Shown one piece after another: positions 25,663-34,942 of a stretch of 64,000 nt of DNA. Position 1 is the first letter of the stretch. Every line of letters begins with the position of its first letter. This stretch comes from Limnobaculum zhutongyuii. Its GTDB lineage: Bacteria > Pseudomonadota > Gammaproteobacteria > Enterobacterales > Enterobacteriaceae. The translations under genes were made by a program, and so were the position numbers. The DNA is taken from NCBI RefSeq assembly GCF_004295645.1, contig NZ_CP034752.1, positions 2,542,001 to 2,606,000 on the forward strand, in the 5' to 3' direction. The notes beneath the pieces are model-generated. The model made no database searches, was not told where the DNA came from, and was given only the letters and a program-made list of their open reading frames with translations.

Positions 25663-26619
25663 ATGAAAAATTTCTCCGAGCTTTCAGAAAAGGAAATTCT
25701 GGCTCTGGCCATATCGTTAGAAGAAGAAGACCACAAGATATATAACGAATTTGCGGAAGGATTACGGGAGACCTACCCTGATTCAGCAAAAATTTTTGAG
25801 CTTATGTCTCAGGAAGAAAATGGACATCGTCACCGCTTAATTAAGCTGTATCAGGAAAAGTTTGGTAATCATATTCCATTAATTCGTCGACAGGATGTAA
25901 AAGGCTTTGTTGAACGTAAGCCTATCTGGCTTAGCCGCCCATTAAGTATTGATAAAGTCAGAAAACAATCTGAAGTCATGGAGATAGAAACCCAAAACTT
26001 CTATTATCAGGCTGCTCACAGAACTACTGATGCAGCAATTCGCCAACTGTTGGATGACCTTGCGGCAGAAGAGCACCGCCATCAGTTACGGGCAGAGCAA
26101 TTGGAAAAGCAGCTGATAAACCCGAAAGTGCAGGAAAAAGAGAATAAGTCGGCCCATCGCCTGTTTGTACTTCAGATTGTGCAGCCTTCGCTGGCCGGCT
26201 TGATGGACGGCTCTGTATCGACATTAGCACCGGTATTTGCAGCAGCCCTGGCAACCAAAGACAGTTGGCAGGCCTTTCTGGTTGGCTTAGCCGCCTCTCT
26301 TGGTGCAGGTATTTCCATGGCATTTGCCGAAGCAGTTTCAGATAACGGTTCACTAACCGGACGGGGAAACCCATGGCTACGTGGAGCTTCCTGTGGCGTA
26401 ATGACCACCCTCGGCGGGCTGGGTCATACCCTTCCCTTTCTTATTAGTGACTTCTGGACGGCAATGACCGTTTCTGGACTGGTGGTGATATTCGAACTGG
26501 CTGCCATTTCCTGGATCCGTAATCGCTATATGGATACACCGTTTCTACAGGCGGCCTTTCAGGTGGTTGTCGGGGGATTGTTGGTTTTCGCTACCGGGTT
26601 AGTTATTGGTAGTTCGTAG
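25663..26619 (+). CDS. mbfA: Ferritin-VIT1 fusion, MbfA-type iron exporter
   Basis: 318 residues in two parts. Residues ~8-145 form a rubrerythrin/ferritin-like four-helix domain with ExxH-type iron ligands (LEEEDHKIYNEF, MSQEENGHRHRL, MEIETQNFYYQA, AAEEHRHQLRAEQ). Residues ~165-318 form a VIT1/CCC1-like membrane domain with ~5 helices (QPSLAGLMDGSVSTLAPVFAAAL cited in part; SMAFAEAVSDNG). In alpha-proteobacteria this fusion (membrane-bound ferritin A) exports iron and protects from H2O2. GGAGG precedes the ATG. Its own promoter region has no evident Fur or Irr box that I can defend. Gene name by homology, substrate by inference. Confidence 0.85.
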   Translation: MKNFSELSEKEILALAISLEEEDHKIYNEFAEGLRETYPDSAKIFELMSQEENGHRHRLIKLYQEKFGNHIPLIRRQDVKGFVERKPIWLSRPLSIDKVRKQSEVMEIETQNFYYQAAHRTTDAAIRQLLDDLAAEEHRHQLRAEQLEKQLINPKVQEKENKSAHRLFVLQIVQPSLAGLMDGSVSTLAPVFAAALATKDSWQAFLVGLAASLGAGISMAFAEAVSDNGSLTGRGNPWLRGASCGVMTTLGGLGHTLPFLISDFWTAMTVSGLVVIFELAAISWIRNRYMDTPFLQAAFQVVVGGLLVFATGLVIGSS

Positions 26620-26634
26620 CATTATCATTTTCAG

Positions 26635-26676
26635 ATAACCATAACGATGCCAGAGAACTGGCCACGTTATGGTTAT
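26635..26676. terminator. Bidirectional terminator between mbfA and DUF305 gene
   Basis: 12-bp outer stem ATAACCATAACG (26635-26646) with its complement (26665-26676), plus an inner CCAG/CTGG stem, between two convergent stops and followed by TCTTATCATTATTT. Confidence 0.75.
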
Positions 26677-26684
26677 TCTTATCA

Positions 26685-27071
26685 TTATTTAACGCTGTTA
26701 TTATGCTCTGCCAGCCAACGATTCATCGTATCGATTTCTTGTTCCTGAGCGTTAATCACCGCTTCCGCCAGTTTACGAATTTCAGGATTTTTACCATATT
26801 TCAGCTCAATACGGGCCATCTCAATCGCTCCCTGATGGTGAGGAATCATTCCCTTCACAAAAGCCACATCAGGATCCGACTCCCTGACCGCAGCCATCAT
26901 CGGCTCATGCATCATGCTCATGGCGGCGGCATACTCTTTGCCTGCTGGCGTCAGAGAACCCTTGTCCATCGCACTCACTTGTTGATGCACACTATGGCTA
27001 ACTGGTTCTGCGGCAATAACCGCTCCCCATATGAAGAACAGCAATAACGAGACCAAAATAGATTTTTTCAT
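26685..27071 (-). CDS. Exported DUF305 (ferritin-like, CopM-type) protein
   Basis: 128 residues. Signal peptide MKKSILVSLLLFFIWGAVIA with cleavage near AEP. The mature part is helical and carries the DUF305 signature FVKGMIPHHQGAIEMARIEL plus several Met/His residues (MMHEPMMAA), typical of periplasmic copper-binding DUF305/CopM proteins. The frame is open to 27122, but AGGT is correctly spaced for the ATG at 27071, and the upstream 17 residues would precede a signal peptide. Convergent with mbfA. A copper role is inferred from the family only. Confidence 0.82.
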   Translation of the reverse strand: MKKSILVSLLLFFIWGAVIAAEPVSHSVHQQVSAMDKGSLTPAGKEYAAAMSMMHEPMMAAVRESDPDVAFVKGMIPHHQGAIEMARIELKYGKNPEIRKLAEAVINAQEQEIDTMNRWLAEHNNSVK

Positions 27072-27309
27072 TGTGATTACCTGATACTGTAGAAATGGAT
27101 TCATTCTGTAGCCAGAAAACAAGTCTCAGTTTAGTGATGCCAGCCAGCTACCGATAAAGTATTGTCGAAAAATCACATTCATGCCTTTTTCTGGCAATAA
27201 TTCTGTAACATTGGATAAGGTAAGCAAATTGCCTGACGGTTAAACTATGCTAAAATGGAATCAATTAGTTATCATGACATTGAGGTTGTGAGTTTCAGAC
27301 GGAACCTTA

Positions 27310-28989
27310 ATGATGAAAATTAGAAATTTCTTTATTTTTATTATCTTATTCATAATTACATCACTGAGTATTCTTTCCATTTCTACCATTAGTGGTGATT
27401 TGTCCGACCTTCGCGCTAACATCAAAGAACAAAATAAAATTAAATACCTCCAGCTATTATTGATAGCAGGTGAACGTATTTACGATGAACACCAGATCTC
27501 AAAAATGGCCTCTTATTATCAGATCGCTGGCCCGATAAATTATCACCCTGTCGATACGGCAATTAATAATCTGCTCGAATTTACTGAACATGAGCCTAAA
27601 AAAGATGAGTTCCCTCACGATAAATATGCTGCTTTAGAAGTTAACCGGCTATCGGAAGAGATAAGAAAGGATAAACGCTTCGCCAGCTCTTACTCTTTTA
27701 ATCGACTGGAATCGATTATTGAGTATCAGATTATTCAGATTCAAAACCACTCTGCCGAATTTATGATTGCCATTGAAGGCGTCAGATTAACCACTCAGCT
27801 ATATAGTTTTTTTACCGAACTTATCGATCAGCTGATTGATATTGAAGTATCTCATAGCATGGATGAATCATCGGCAATTAAAGCTATTAAACTGTTGGGT
27901 GCCATTGATGAAACAGAGAATCGTCTGGTCTCCATACAGAAAAACTACCTTAAGCACAGTAATAAAAGTGAAGAGATAGATGCCTTAGTCAGCGAAGTTT
28001 TCAGCCATGACACGATTAAAATAAACCATCTTATTTACAATAACTTTGATCATACTGTTGCTAACAACGTTGGATTACAACGGGTTAATCACTCCTACTT
28101 TCAGGCAAAAAACCATCTCTCATCCTTGAATAGAATATTGCTGAACGAAGCTATCGATATTTCGGCTAACCAAATTTACCTGTCCAGAATCAAAATCTAT
28201 AGCATGGTGTGTTTTCTGGCGATCTTCTTTTTGTTCGCCATTCTGCCTATTTCAGTCATGATCTTTAAACTTAGCGGCGCCTTTACACTGGTTCAGAAAG
28301 CCATTACACAACTCTCCAATAATGACCTGAACATCAACTTTAATGAAAATCAAAGCCGTTTTAGTTTTGAACTGGAATCCATTATGCAAGCATTGGCTAA
28401 ACTGAAAAAAATCCAGATAGAAAAATACCGACTGGAAAATCGCAATAAAGAGTTAATCCGCAAGCTCCAGCTCAGCGCCACCACCGATTATCTCACCGGT
28501 ATCTCCAACCGTCGGGCGTTTCTGGATGCTATTCGATATTTACCCGCAGAACAGCAGTACAAAGCATCGCTGGCTTTAATTGATATTGATAATTTTAAGC
28601 GTATTAACGATCGTTTCGGCCATAGCTGTGGAGATGAAGTATTAATGAAATTTTCCCGATTGCTTAAAACCTTTTTCAGAAAAGAAGATCTGTTTTGCCG
28701 TTACGGCGGAGAAGAGTTCGCTATCTTGCTGTACGATTGTGACAATCAGCAGGTACAAAAAACGCTCGACTGGCTATGTAAGAAAACTCGCTATCTCTCG
28801 GTTATGGTTCCGGAGTCAGAGAAAGAAAAAGTCTATTTCACTATCAGTATTGGCACCACTGAACTTGCGGATCGGTCCAGTATTAATCATGCGATTAATC
28901 GCGCGGATAAGGCGCTGTACCATGCTAAAACAACCGGAAAAGATCGGGTCATTACCTATACTCAGCAGATTGAAGCGCCAACGGTATAA
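27310..28989 (+). CDS. Membrane-bound diguanylate cyclase (GGDEF)
   Basis: 559 residues. TM1 at ~6-27, a long helical periplasmic sensor region (~30-290, unrecognised), TM2 ~300-322, a HAMP-like stretch, then a GGDEF domain (~390-555). The active-site motif is intact as CRYGGEEFAILLYD, and the inhibitory RxxD motif (RKED) stands five residues before it. Synthesises cyclic-di-GMP from two GTP, with product inhibition expected. Two in-frame ATGs (27310, 27313). Stands alone, with the desaturase gene ~120 bases downstream in the same direction. Confidence 0.92.
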   Translation: MMKIRNFFIFIILFIITSLSILSISTISGDLSDLRANIKEQNKIKYLQLLLIAGERIYDEHQISKMASYYQIAGPINYHPVDTAINNLLEFTEHEPKKDEFPHDKYAALEVNRLSEEIRKDKRFASSYSFNRLESIIEYQIIQIQNHSAEFMIAIEGVRLTTQLYSFFTELIDQLIDIEVSHSMDESSAIKAIKLLGAIDETENRLVSIQKNYLKHSNKSEEIDALVSEVFSHDTIKINHLIYNNFDHTVANNVGLQRVNHSYFQAKNHLSSLNRILLNEAIDISANQIYLSRIKIYSMVCFLAIFFLFAILPISVMIFKLSGAFTLVQKAITQLSNNDLNINFNENQSRFSFELESIMQALAKLKKIQIEKYRLENRNKELIRKLQLSATTDYLTGISNRRAFLDAIRYLPAEQQYKASLALIDIDNFKRINDRFGHSCGDEVLMKFSRLLKTFFRKEDLFCRYGGEEFAILLYDCDNQQVQKTLDWLCKKTRYLSVMVPESEKEKVYFTISIGTTELADRSSINHAINRADKALYHAKTTGKDRVITYTQQIEAPTV

Positions 28990-29108
28990 TCATTCCTCAT
29001 TGGTATTATTTCCTTCGATAGTTACCTTTTTATGATCAATCCCCTGATGATTTCTGCAAATATTCGCTATCATCCGCCAATAGTTAAATATGGATTGGAT
29101 CACACCGG

Positions 29109-30038
29109 ATGAGATTTGCCTTAAACTTTAGCTTATTACTGATATCGTTAGCTATTTCAGCTGCTTGTCTATGGATAGCCAGTCATAGTCAATGGTATTG
29201 GGCCATTGCTGCCATTTGGTTTTTTGCACTAATTAATAATATGCCATTTGCGGTGATGCATGAGGCGGTACATGGTGTAGCGGCCAAATCTGAACGCGGA
29301 AATCGTATTATTGGCACCATCGCCAGTTGGGCTTTTCCCACCTCTTTTTTATTACAGCAACAGGCGCATCTTGACCACCACCGCCGTAACAGGACGGATG
29401 AAGAGTTATACGACTATTACCTTCCTCAGCAGTCAAAATGGCTACGTAGCACCTAGCTTTATATGGGGAATCTGTTGGGGTTTTACTGGTTTTTTGTGGT
29501 ATTGGGCAACATCATTTATCTGTTTGCCTGCGGGTTCTACCGTTCAAACGTGTTCGTTCATAAGATAGCGCCAGTATTAGGTTTTGGCCCTCAGGTTGCA
29601 GAACTGGTTAAGTTACCTGCATTTCGGGTGTGGTATGAAATTGCCATGTCGTTTGGCTATCAGGCACTGCTGTTTTGGCTGTTAGATTTAAGCTGGCTTG
29701 GCTATCTCGCCTGCCAAATTGCCTTTGCCCTTCACTGGTCGGCATTACAGTACGTTGACCACGCCTGGAGCAGCAGAGATGTCAAAAATGGAGCGTGGAA
29801 TTTAAAAGTACTGCCGGTTTCACGCTGGCTTGCGCTAAATTACCATTATCATCTGGCACACCACCAGAAACCGGAGGCCCCTTGGTATCAACTCCCTTCA
29901 TTAGTTGACCATCAGGCACAACAACCCAGTTTCTGGCGCGTCTATTTTAGTCTGTGGAAAGGCATTCGTCCGGCACCTCCAATGTGTGCCCCGGCAGACC
30001 TAACGTTTCTTTTTCCGGAAAACAAAGAAACCAAATAA
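29109..30038 (+). pseudogene. Membrane fatty-acid desaturase, interrupted by an in-frame TAG
   Basis: The frame encodes a 309-residue membrane desaturase if the TAG at 29454-29456 is ignored. All three histidine boxes of the di-iron site are present: HEAVH (~51-55), HLDHH (~87-91) and, after the stop, HLAHH (~255-259). The stop stands in WLRST-stop-LYMGNL, where a CAG-to-TAG change is the simplest explanation. The part before the stop (115 aa) lacks the third box and cannot be active; the second part reopens at ATG 29463. Its 3' end overlaps the convergent NTF2-like gene by 39 bases. Substrate unknown; context suggests the acyl chain made by the neighbouring operon. Confidence 0.85.
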
Positions 30039-30587
30039 GACTCCCAGCAAGATTCCGCCTACGGCACCACCAATCGCACTTTTCATGATGGTGTCGCGGG
30101 CTTCATTCAGTAATGGGTTATCCATAAAATCAGTACCGATATGGATGGCTTTTATCTTCCAGCGCCCTTCTTCTATCGCCAGCGTTGCCGTCCAGCGGGT
30201 ATGAAAATCATAGGAGCGCCCATCGCTCAGACTATATTTCTCTATCCCGGTTCCATAAACCACACCCCAGGTTTTATCCGGTGATAGCTCAGTAACAACA
30301 TCTGGCACAAACGTAATATTTAACTTCTTTAAAAAACGTTCAGGACCAAACCATTTCTGAAAATAAGGCACCACCTGCTGCTGCCCATCGATAAATTCCT
30401 GAGTAATCGGCGTAGCTTTAATCTCTTTACTCAATACCGGCAACATCTTTTCATATTCACCGCTGTTAATGGCATCGGTCACCGTTTGTAATGCCTGACG
30501 TAACTCATCATGAATCACTTTGTCCTGCTCTTCAGCTTGCACAGTAACGCTAAACAGCATCACGACAAGAATCAGTAATTTTTTCAT
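30000..30587 (-). CDS. Exported, membrane-anchored NTF2-like protein
   Basis: 195 residues. Signal peptide MKKLLILVVMLFSVTVQA, a ~140-residue alpha/beta domain of NTF2/SnoaL type (helical start QALQTVTDAINSGEYEKML, strands with WTATLAIEEGRWKIKAIHIG) and a C-terminal helix (~168-190) ending in basic RKKKR, so it is probably anchored facing the periplasm. Last gene of the radical SAM operon as read; its start lies inside the end of the PAP2 gene (38-base overlap), which indicates translational coupling. The frame opens at 30644, but the signal peptide starts at 30587. No function assigned. Confidence 0.75.
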   Translation of the reverse strand: MKKLLILVVMLFSVTVQAEEQDKVIHDELRQALQTVTDAINSGEYEKMLPVLSKEIKATPITQEFIDGQQQVVPYFQKWFGPERFLKKLNITFVPDVVTELSPDKTWGVVYGTGIEKYSLSDGRSYDFHTRWTATLAIEEGRWKIKAIHIGTDFMDNPLLNEARDTIMKSAIGGAVGGILLGVLFGFFVFRKKKR

Positions 30588-31197
30588 AACGTCTGTCCAT
30601 AAGTTGATAAGTAAAAAACGACAACAGCACACCCGAAACAACATCCAACAAATGATGTTGGTGAGTGAACACGGTAGAAAGTATTAAACCTGTTAGCCAA
30701 ATCATCAGGCTATAACGAACCAGAGGCCGGCAATGTCGCACGATTGCTAAAACAATAGTGACAGAATAGGCCACATGAAGTGAAGGCACCAGATTATGAG
30801 GTTTATCTAATGCAAAAATATATTCAAATATCCCGCGATAAAGATCGCTCTCCGGCAGCTGACGGGTGAACCCTAACCGGGCAGGAAACAACAAGAAGAT
30901 TATCGCACCAATAATGGTTACCAGAATAAGTTCAGCGGATAATCGCTTTAGCTCACGGGAGTTGAGGAAAAATACTGGCAGCATAAACACCAGATACATT
31001 GAGAGATAAAACCAGACAAAAGCGGGAATAAAGGGAATTGCCAGTTCCGCCTGCAAATAGAGCGCAAAAAAATCGCTACGCGTACTGGTAAACCAATTTA
31101 TCGTGGGGTACAACCCAAAAAAGAATACGCCCACCCAACAAGCGTAAATTAAATACGTCTTCAGGCGTTTGGTAAACGGTTCTGCGGTTAATTCCAT
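30550..31197 (-). CDS. PAP2-family membrane phosphatase
   Basis: 215 residues with about six membrane helices. The PAP2 catalytic motifs are visible: PHNLVPSLHVAYSV (phosphatase motif 2 with the conserved Ser-x-x-His) and HQHHLLDVVSG (motif 3 with nucleophile His and Asp). Relatives hydrolyse phosphatidic acid, undecaprenyl-PP, phosphoinositides or related lipid phosphates. Lies 71 bases after the last radical SAM gene with no terminator between them, and overlaps the NTF2-like gene, so it is probably part of the same transcription unit and would act on a lipid phosphate (inference). Confidence 0.85.
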   Translation of the reverse strand: MELTAEPFTKRLKTYLIYACWVGVFFFGLYPTINWFTSTRSDFFALYLQAELAIPFIPAFVWFYLSMYLVFMLPVFFLNSRELKRLSAELILVTIIGAIIFLLFPARLGFTRQLPESDLYRGIFEYIFALDKPHNLVPSLHVAYSVTIVLAIVRHCRPLVRYSLMIWLTGLILSTVFTHQHHLLDVVSGVLLSFFTYQLMDRRYEKITDSCRDAV

Positions 31198-31268
31198 TTA
31201 TCTAAATCGCATAAGTAATCATGGCGTTATAATCTCATAACTCTCGGCTAAATAACCTGAAATACTGA

Positions 31269-32613
31269 TTATTTCAGACCAAACCTCATCTGGTGTTTTT
31301 TATGCACTTCTTTACGGAACAGCAACGTATAACGCCAAAATGAAGCCATCCTTGATAACGATTGCAGAGTCATCCTGATATCTGAAAAGCGTCGGATGAT
31401 AGAGGGTAAGCTATTAAACTGGCTGCGGGCCTGATGGCAAGCATTTGTCAGTTGTTCTGCCGTCATTAATTTAGGATTAAACGCCGCCTGATTAAAACGA
31501 TACTCAGGATGCAGCCACCACTTCTGATCGTAAAGCAACCTTCCCTGCTGTTGTAGCTGGATATAAAGTGGGGGTATTGGGATAAGGCATCAAAATATTG
31601 TATGCAGCAAATGCAAAGCGGTTCTTCAGGGCAAACTCCACCGTTTGTTCAATGCTTTCCAGAGTATCGTGATCGTAACCCAGTGTAAAAGCAGCCCAGG
31701 TCTGCATGCCGTGGTCGCGAAGTACAGCAATCTCATCCGCATAATGCGAGAAATTTCGCATGTTGGGTGATTTTCTGGCATCCTTTAAGCTCAGTGGATT
31801 GATGGACTCAAACCCCATCACATTTCCCCAACAGCCGCTTTTTTGCATTAACGACATCAGTTGACTGTTCTTAGTGACATCCAGACTGGCCTGACTAATC
31901 CAGTTTACTTTTAAAGGAATGAGTGCATGACAAAGTTCAGTCAGGGCGGTTTGATCTGAAGCGATATTGTCATCCACAAAGAAGATAAATTTGCGTTCCT
32001 GCTGCTCGATTTCTCGCACAACATCATCAATTTTTCTTAAGTAATGCTTACGCCCAAAATATTGGGTTACCGCACAAAACTGACAGGCAAAACGACAGCC
32101 ACGAGAAAACTGCATCAGAGAAATTGGCAAATAATCCTTTCCCCGAAAGATATCACGCCGTGGGAGCACGCTTGCTCCGCAATGGGTTATCTGCCCGGTA
32201 CCAACCGGTGCATCATAACGCGCTTTTAAGCGATGGTGACGAGCGTCATTGATTAGTTCATGCCAGAGGGTTTCTGCATCACCGGTAAACAAACTATCTG
32301 CATGTTGAATCACCTCTTCCGGCAACAAACTGGCGTGAATTCCCCCCATCACTACCTTAACACCCCGGTTACGGTATTCACTGGCTATCTCATAAGCCCG
32401 ACGGGCGGTATAGGTTTCCACCGTGATAGCCACTAAATCCGTAGGTTCATCAAAGGGGATTTGCTCCATCCGGTCGTCATACATCACCACTTCCACGTCA
32501 TCCGGCGTCAACGTGGCTAAAATCCCCAGCATCAGCGGTTCCATTCGGCCTTCATCAATATAGAGGCTGTGCTCCATTCGCCCAATGGTTGGTTTAATTA
32601 GCGTTAGCTTCAT
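31269..32613 (-). pseudogene. B12-binding-domain radical SAM protein D, frameshifted
   Basis: Fourth radical SAM paralogue of the operon. Residues 1-~125 are a cobalamin-binding Rossmann domain (VKVVMGGIHASLLPEE...FTGDAETLWHEL), residues ~165-390 the radical SAM barrel with the 4Fe-4S motif CRFACQFC (Cys173, 177, 180) and FVDDNIASDQ. At PYPNTP the frame breaks: a run of five G's on the plus strand (31570-31574) has one base too many. With one removed, 1344 bases give a 447-residue protein matching its paralogue at 34942-36288 to the end. As read, translation ends at 31504. Its ATG overlaps the previous stop (ATGA). Confidence 0.85.
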
Positions 32614-33917
32614 CCCTTTTCCCCTAACCGTTTACCCTGCTTCCTGATAATTTCCCGATGCGAAATAATATTGGCCAGCAGAGCAATACCTCTGTCCTTC
32701 CAATAGGTTCGTTTACTCAAACTCAATAGCCGTTTAACTATCGAAGGGTAACTGTAAAACTGTTTTTTAGCTGAAAAGCAAAGTGCCGTTAGTCGCTCTG
32801 CCGTTATCTTGTTAGGCTGAAAAATCGGATCGCCATAACGATAGTCAGGATCTTTCTACCACAAAGGTGATATCAACCGCCCCTCTTCTGCCAGCCGCTG
32901 GTAAAGTTTTGACCCCGGCGTAGGAATTAACAGATTAAAATTGGCGATTTCCAGTTTATTGCGCAGAGCAAAATCAATAGATTGCTGAATAGTCTGCTCA
33001 TCATCTTCGTCATAACCAAAAACAAAGGTGCCATAAATGCTAATACCTCGGGTATGGAGCGCCTTCACGACCTCATCATAATCACCTGCTACACGATTCC
33101 AGGACTTTCCCATCTGCTTTAAATTTTGTGTATTCAGGCTCTCAAAACCAATCAGTGCAAAACGACATCCCGCCTGTGCCAACCGATCCAAAAGTTGTGT
33201 ATTTCTTGCCACATCAATGCTGATTTGGCAGCCCCAACGCCGCTTCAGCGGTTTAAGCATGGTCAACAGCTCTTCGAGAATAACCCGGTTACCAAACAGA
33301 TTGTCATCAACAAATGCAATAAACCGACGGGGATCCAACGCCATTAGTTCTTCACGCAGTTGCTCTACAGGGCGAGCCCGAACGGTGGAGTGATAAAAAC
33401 CATGAATAGAACAAAAATCGCAGGCAAAGCGGCATCCCCGGGTATATTGGACCAGTTCAATTGGGGCATACTTTTTACTGCTAAAGATAGCGCGATCGAG
33501 CAGGTAATCATTCAGCGGTAGGCTATGATCGCCATGGTAATAACGCTGTAATCTCCCCTGTTGTTTATCCTGCAATAATCTTTCCCAGGCACCTTCGGCA
33601 TCACCAATAATGACGCTGTCGGCATGCTCCAATGCTTCATCCGGTAAAAACGTCGGGTGATATCCTCCCATAACGACCGTATTTCCCTGAGCGCGATAGC
33701 GATCGGCTAATTGATAACTCCGCAATGCGGTAAACGTTTCTACTGAAATTGCTATCAAATCGGCCTGTAAAACATCAGGGATTTCTTCTACCCGATCGTC
33801 ATAAAAAATGATTTCATGTCCCGCAGAGCGCGCGGCTAAAATTCCCATAGCCAAAGGCGGCATGGCATCAGTCGTGCGGTAATCCCCCATATTGGGACGC
33901 AACAGAACGATTCTCAT
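32610..33917 (-). pseudogene. B12-binding-domain radical SAM protein C, nonsense codon near the C-terminus
   Basis: Third radical SAM paralogue. Cobalamin-binding domain ~1-120 (VVMGGYHPTFLPDEALEHAD), 4Fe-4S motif CRFACDFC (Cys162, 166, 169), barrel with FVDDNLFGN and GTFVFGYDEDDEQT. A TAG at 32856-32858 follows ISPLW, where paralogues have a second Trp. The frame then continues KDPDYRYGDPIFQP... without interruption to a TGA at 32610-32612. Read through, it is 435 residues; as it stands 353, with the catalytic core complete but the C-terminal ~82 residues missing. Start set at the ATG at 33917, which overlaps the preceding TGA (ATGA). Could be a truncated but active enzyme. Confidence 0.82.
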
Positions 33918-34942
33918 AGAATAGCGGCTTCCGGGGCGATTGCCTGTTGAGGCCATACAGGGCTGGAAACTAAATCAACGCCATATAAACAAGTTTTATA
34001 ACTCAGCGGACGGAAACGTTTTATCACTGCATTCAGCATTGGATGGCTGTATGCCACCCCAAAGGTCAAAACGTTGGTGGTGCAACGGGACAACGCATCA
34101 TCAATCAAAGAGAGCATATCCTGATGGTCTGCAATAGCAAAAAAGGCTAAAAAACTCTGATCCAGTGCTTGCTGTTTTGCTGGCAACGCGACTCGTTTCA
34201 TCAGGCCGGCATAACCATTGTAAATCGGTTTGAGAGTACGCCAGATTGAATGATAATCCAGCGCCATCACCTGTTTAAATGCCTGCTGATTCCATAGTAC
34301 TGCACAGGCCCGTAATTCAGCGTTCACCCGATAGCCCCATACCGGTAAACCAGAATTTATCAGCCACTCAACGCTTAACTGCGGGCTTAGCTGATAGCCG
34401 ATGGTCTGTCGATGGTAGAACTCTACCACGTCCTGATATTGTTCCACCGTTTGGTTCTGCCACAATCCCAAATAACGACCTCGCTGAGTGCTTATTGCCA
34501 GCGTACTAAGCTCGCCTAACGGGGAGTAACGGGGTAATCCGGTATTCTCTTTTTCCAGCAGTTTTCTTGCCGTCAGGTTATCGCTGGCAATACTGGTGTA
34601 ACAATACGGTGGCGGTGACAGATGCTGTTTAAGATAGTCAAAACCCGATCTCAGTACGCGAATACGGTTTCGATAATGATGACTAACGCGTAAACTGTTC
34701 AAATATCCCAACGGCTGCAATTGTCCATTGATAAAGCCGTTATGTTTAGTTAGCTGACACATTCCCACCACCCTATTATGCTCTTCTGCCAGCACAGGAT
34801 ACTCGGTGCCAAAATAGTGCAGATTAGAGAAGTAATCAGGCCGTCTAGTCATCACCATGTCTATCGTTCCCTGCATAGCATTCTCTTCCAGCAGTTGTAA
34901 TAGCAACGAGCTATGTTCTGGTAATGCTGTCTGAAAATGCAC
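33914..34942 (-). CDS. GNAT-like N-acyltransferase family protein, 342 aa
   Basis: Begins with a GTG that shares its G with the preceding TAG. The N-terminal half reads as a GNAT fold: ALPEHSSLLLQLLEENAM, a beta-bulge region VLAEEHNRVVGMCQLTKH, then LGYLNSLRVSHHYRNRIRVL with the basic acyl-CoA-binding turn, and SIASDNLTARKLLEKEN. The C-terminal half (~170-342) looks like a second, degenerate GNAT-like domain, as in other tandem GNAT proteins. It may acylate an amine produced in this pathway (inference). No close characterised relative recognised. Embedded between radical SAM genes with one- to four-base overlaps on both sides. Confidence 0.7.
   Translation of the reverse strand: MHFQTALPEHSSLLLQLLEENAMQGTIDMVMTRRPDYFSNLHYFGTEYPVLAEEHNRVVGMCQLTKHNGFINGQLQPLGYLNSLRVSHHYRNRIRVLRSGFDYLKQHLSPPPYCYTSIASDNLTARKLLEKENTGLPRYSPLGELSTLAISTQRGRYLGLWQNQTVEQYQDVVEFYHRQTIGYQLSPQLSVEWLINSGLPVWGYRVNAELRACAVLWNQQAFKQVMALDYHSIWRTLKPIYNGYAGLMKRVALPAKQQALDQSFLAFFAIADHQDMLSLIDDALSRCTTNVLTFGVAYSHPMLNAVIKRFRPLSYKTCLYGVDLVSSPVWPQQAIAPEAAIL

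Noticed and set aside
27123..27309. CRISPR, tRNA or attachment site at the island's left border
   Set aside because: No repeats with spacers, no tRNA fold and no integrase anywhere in the window.
29311..29568. 85-codon ORF bridging the desaturase stop in another frame
   Set aside because: Considered as evidence for a frameshift, but both desaturase halves are in the same frame, so a nonsense codon explains the data better.
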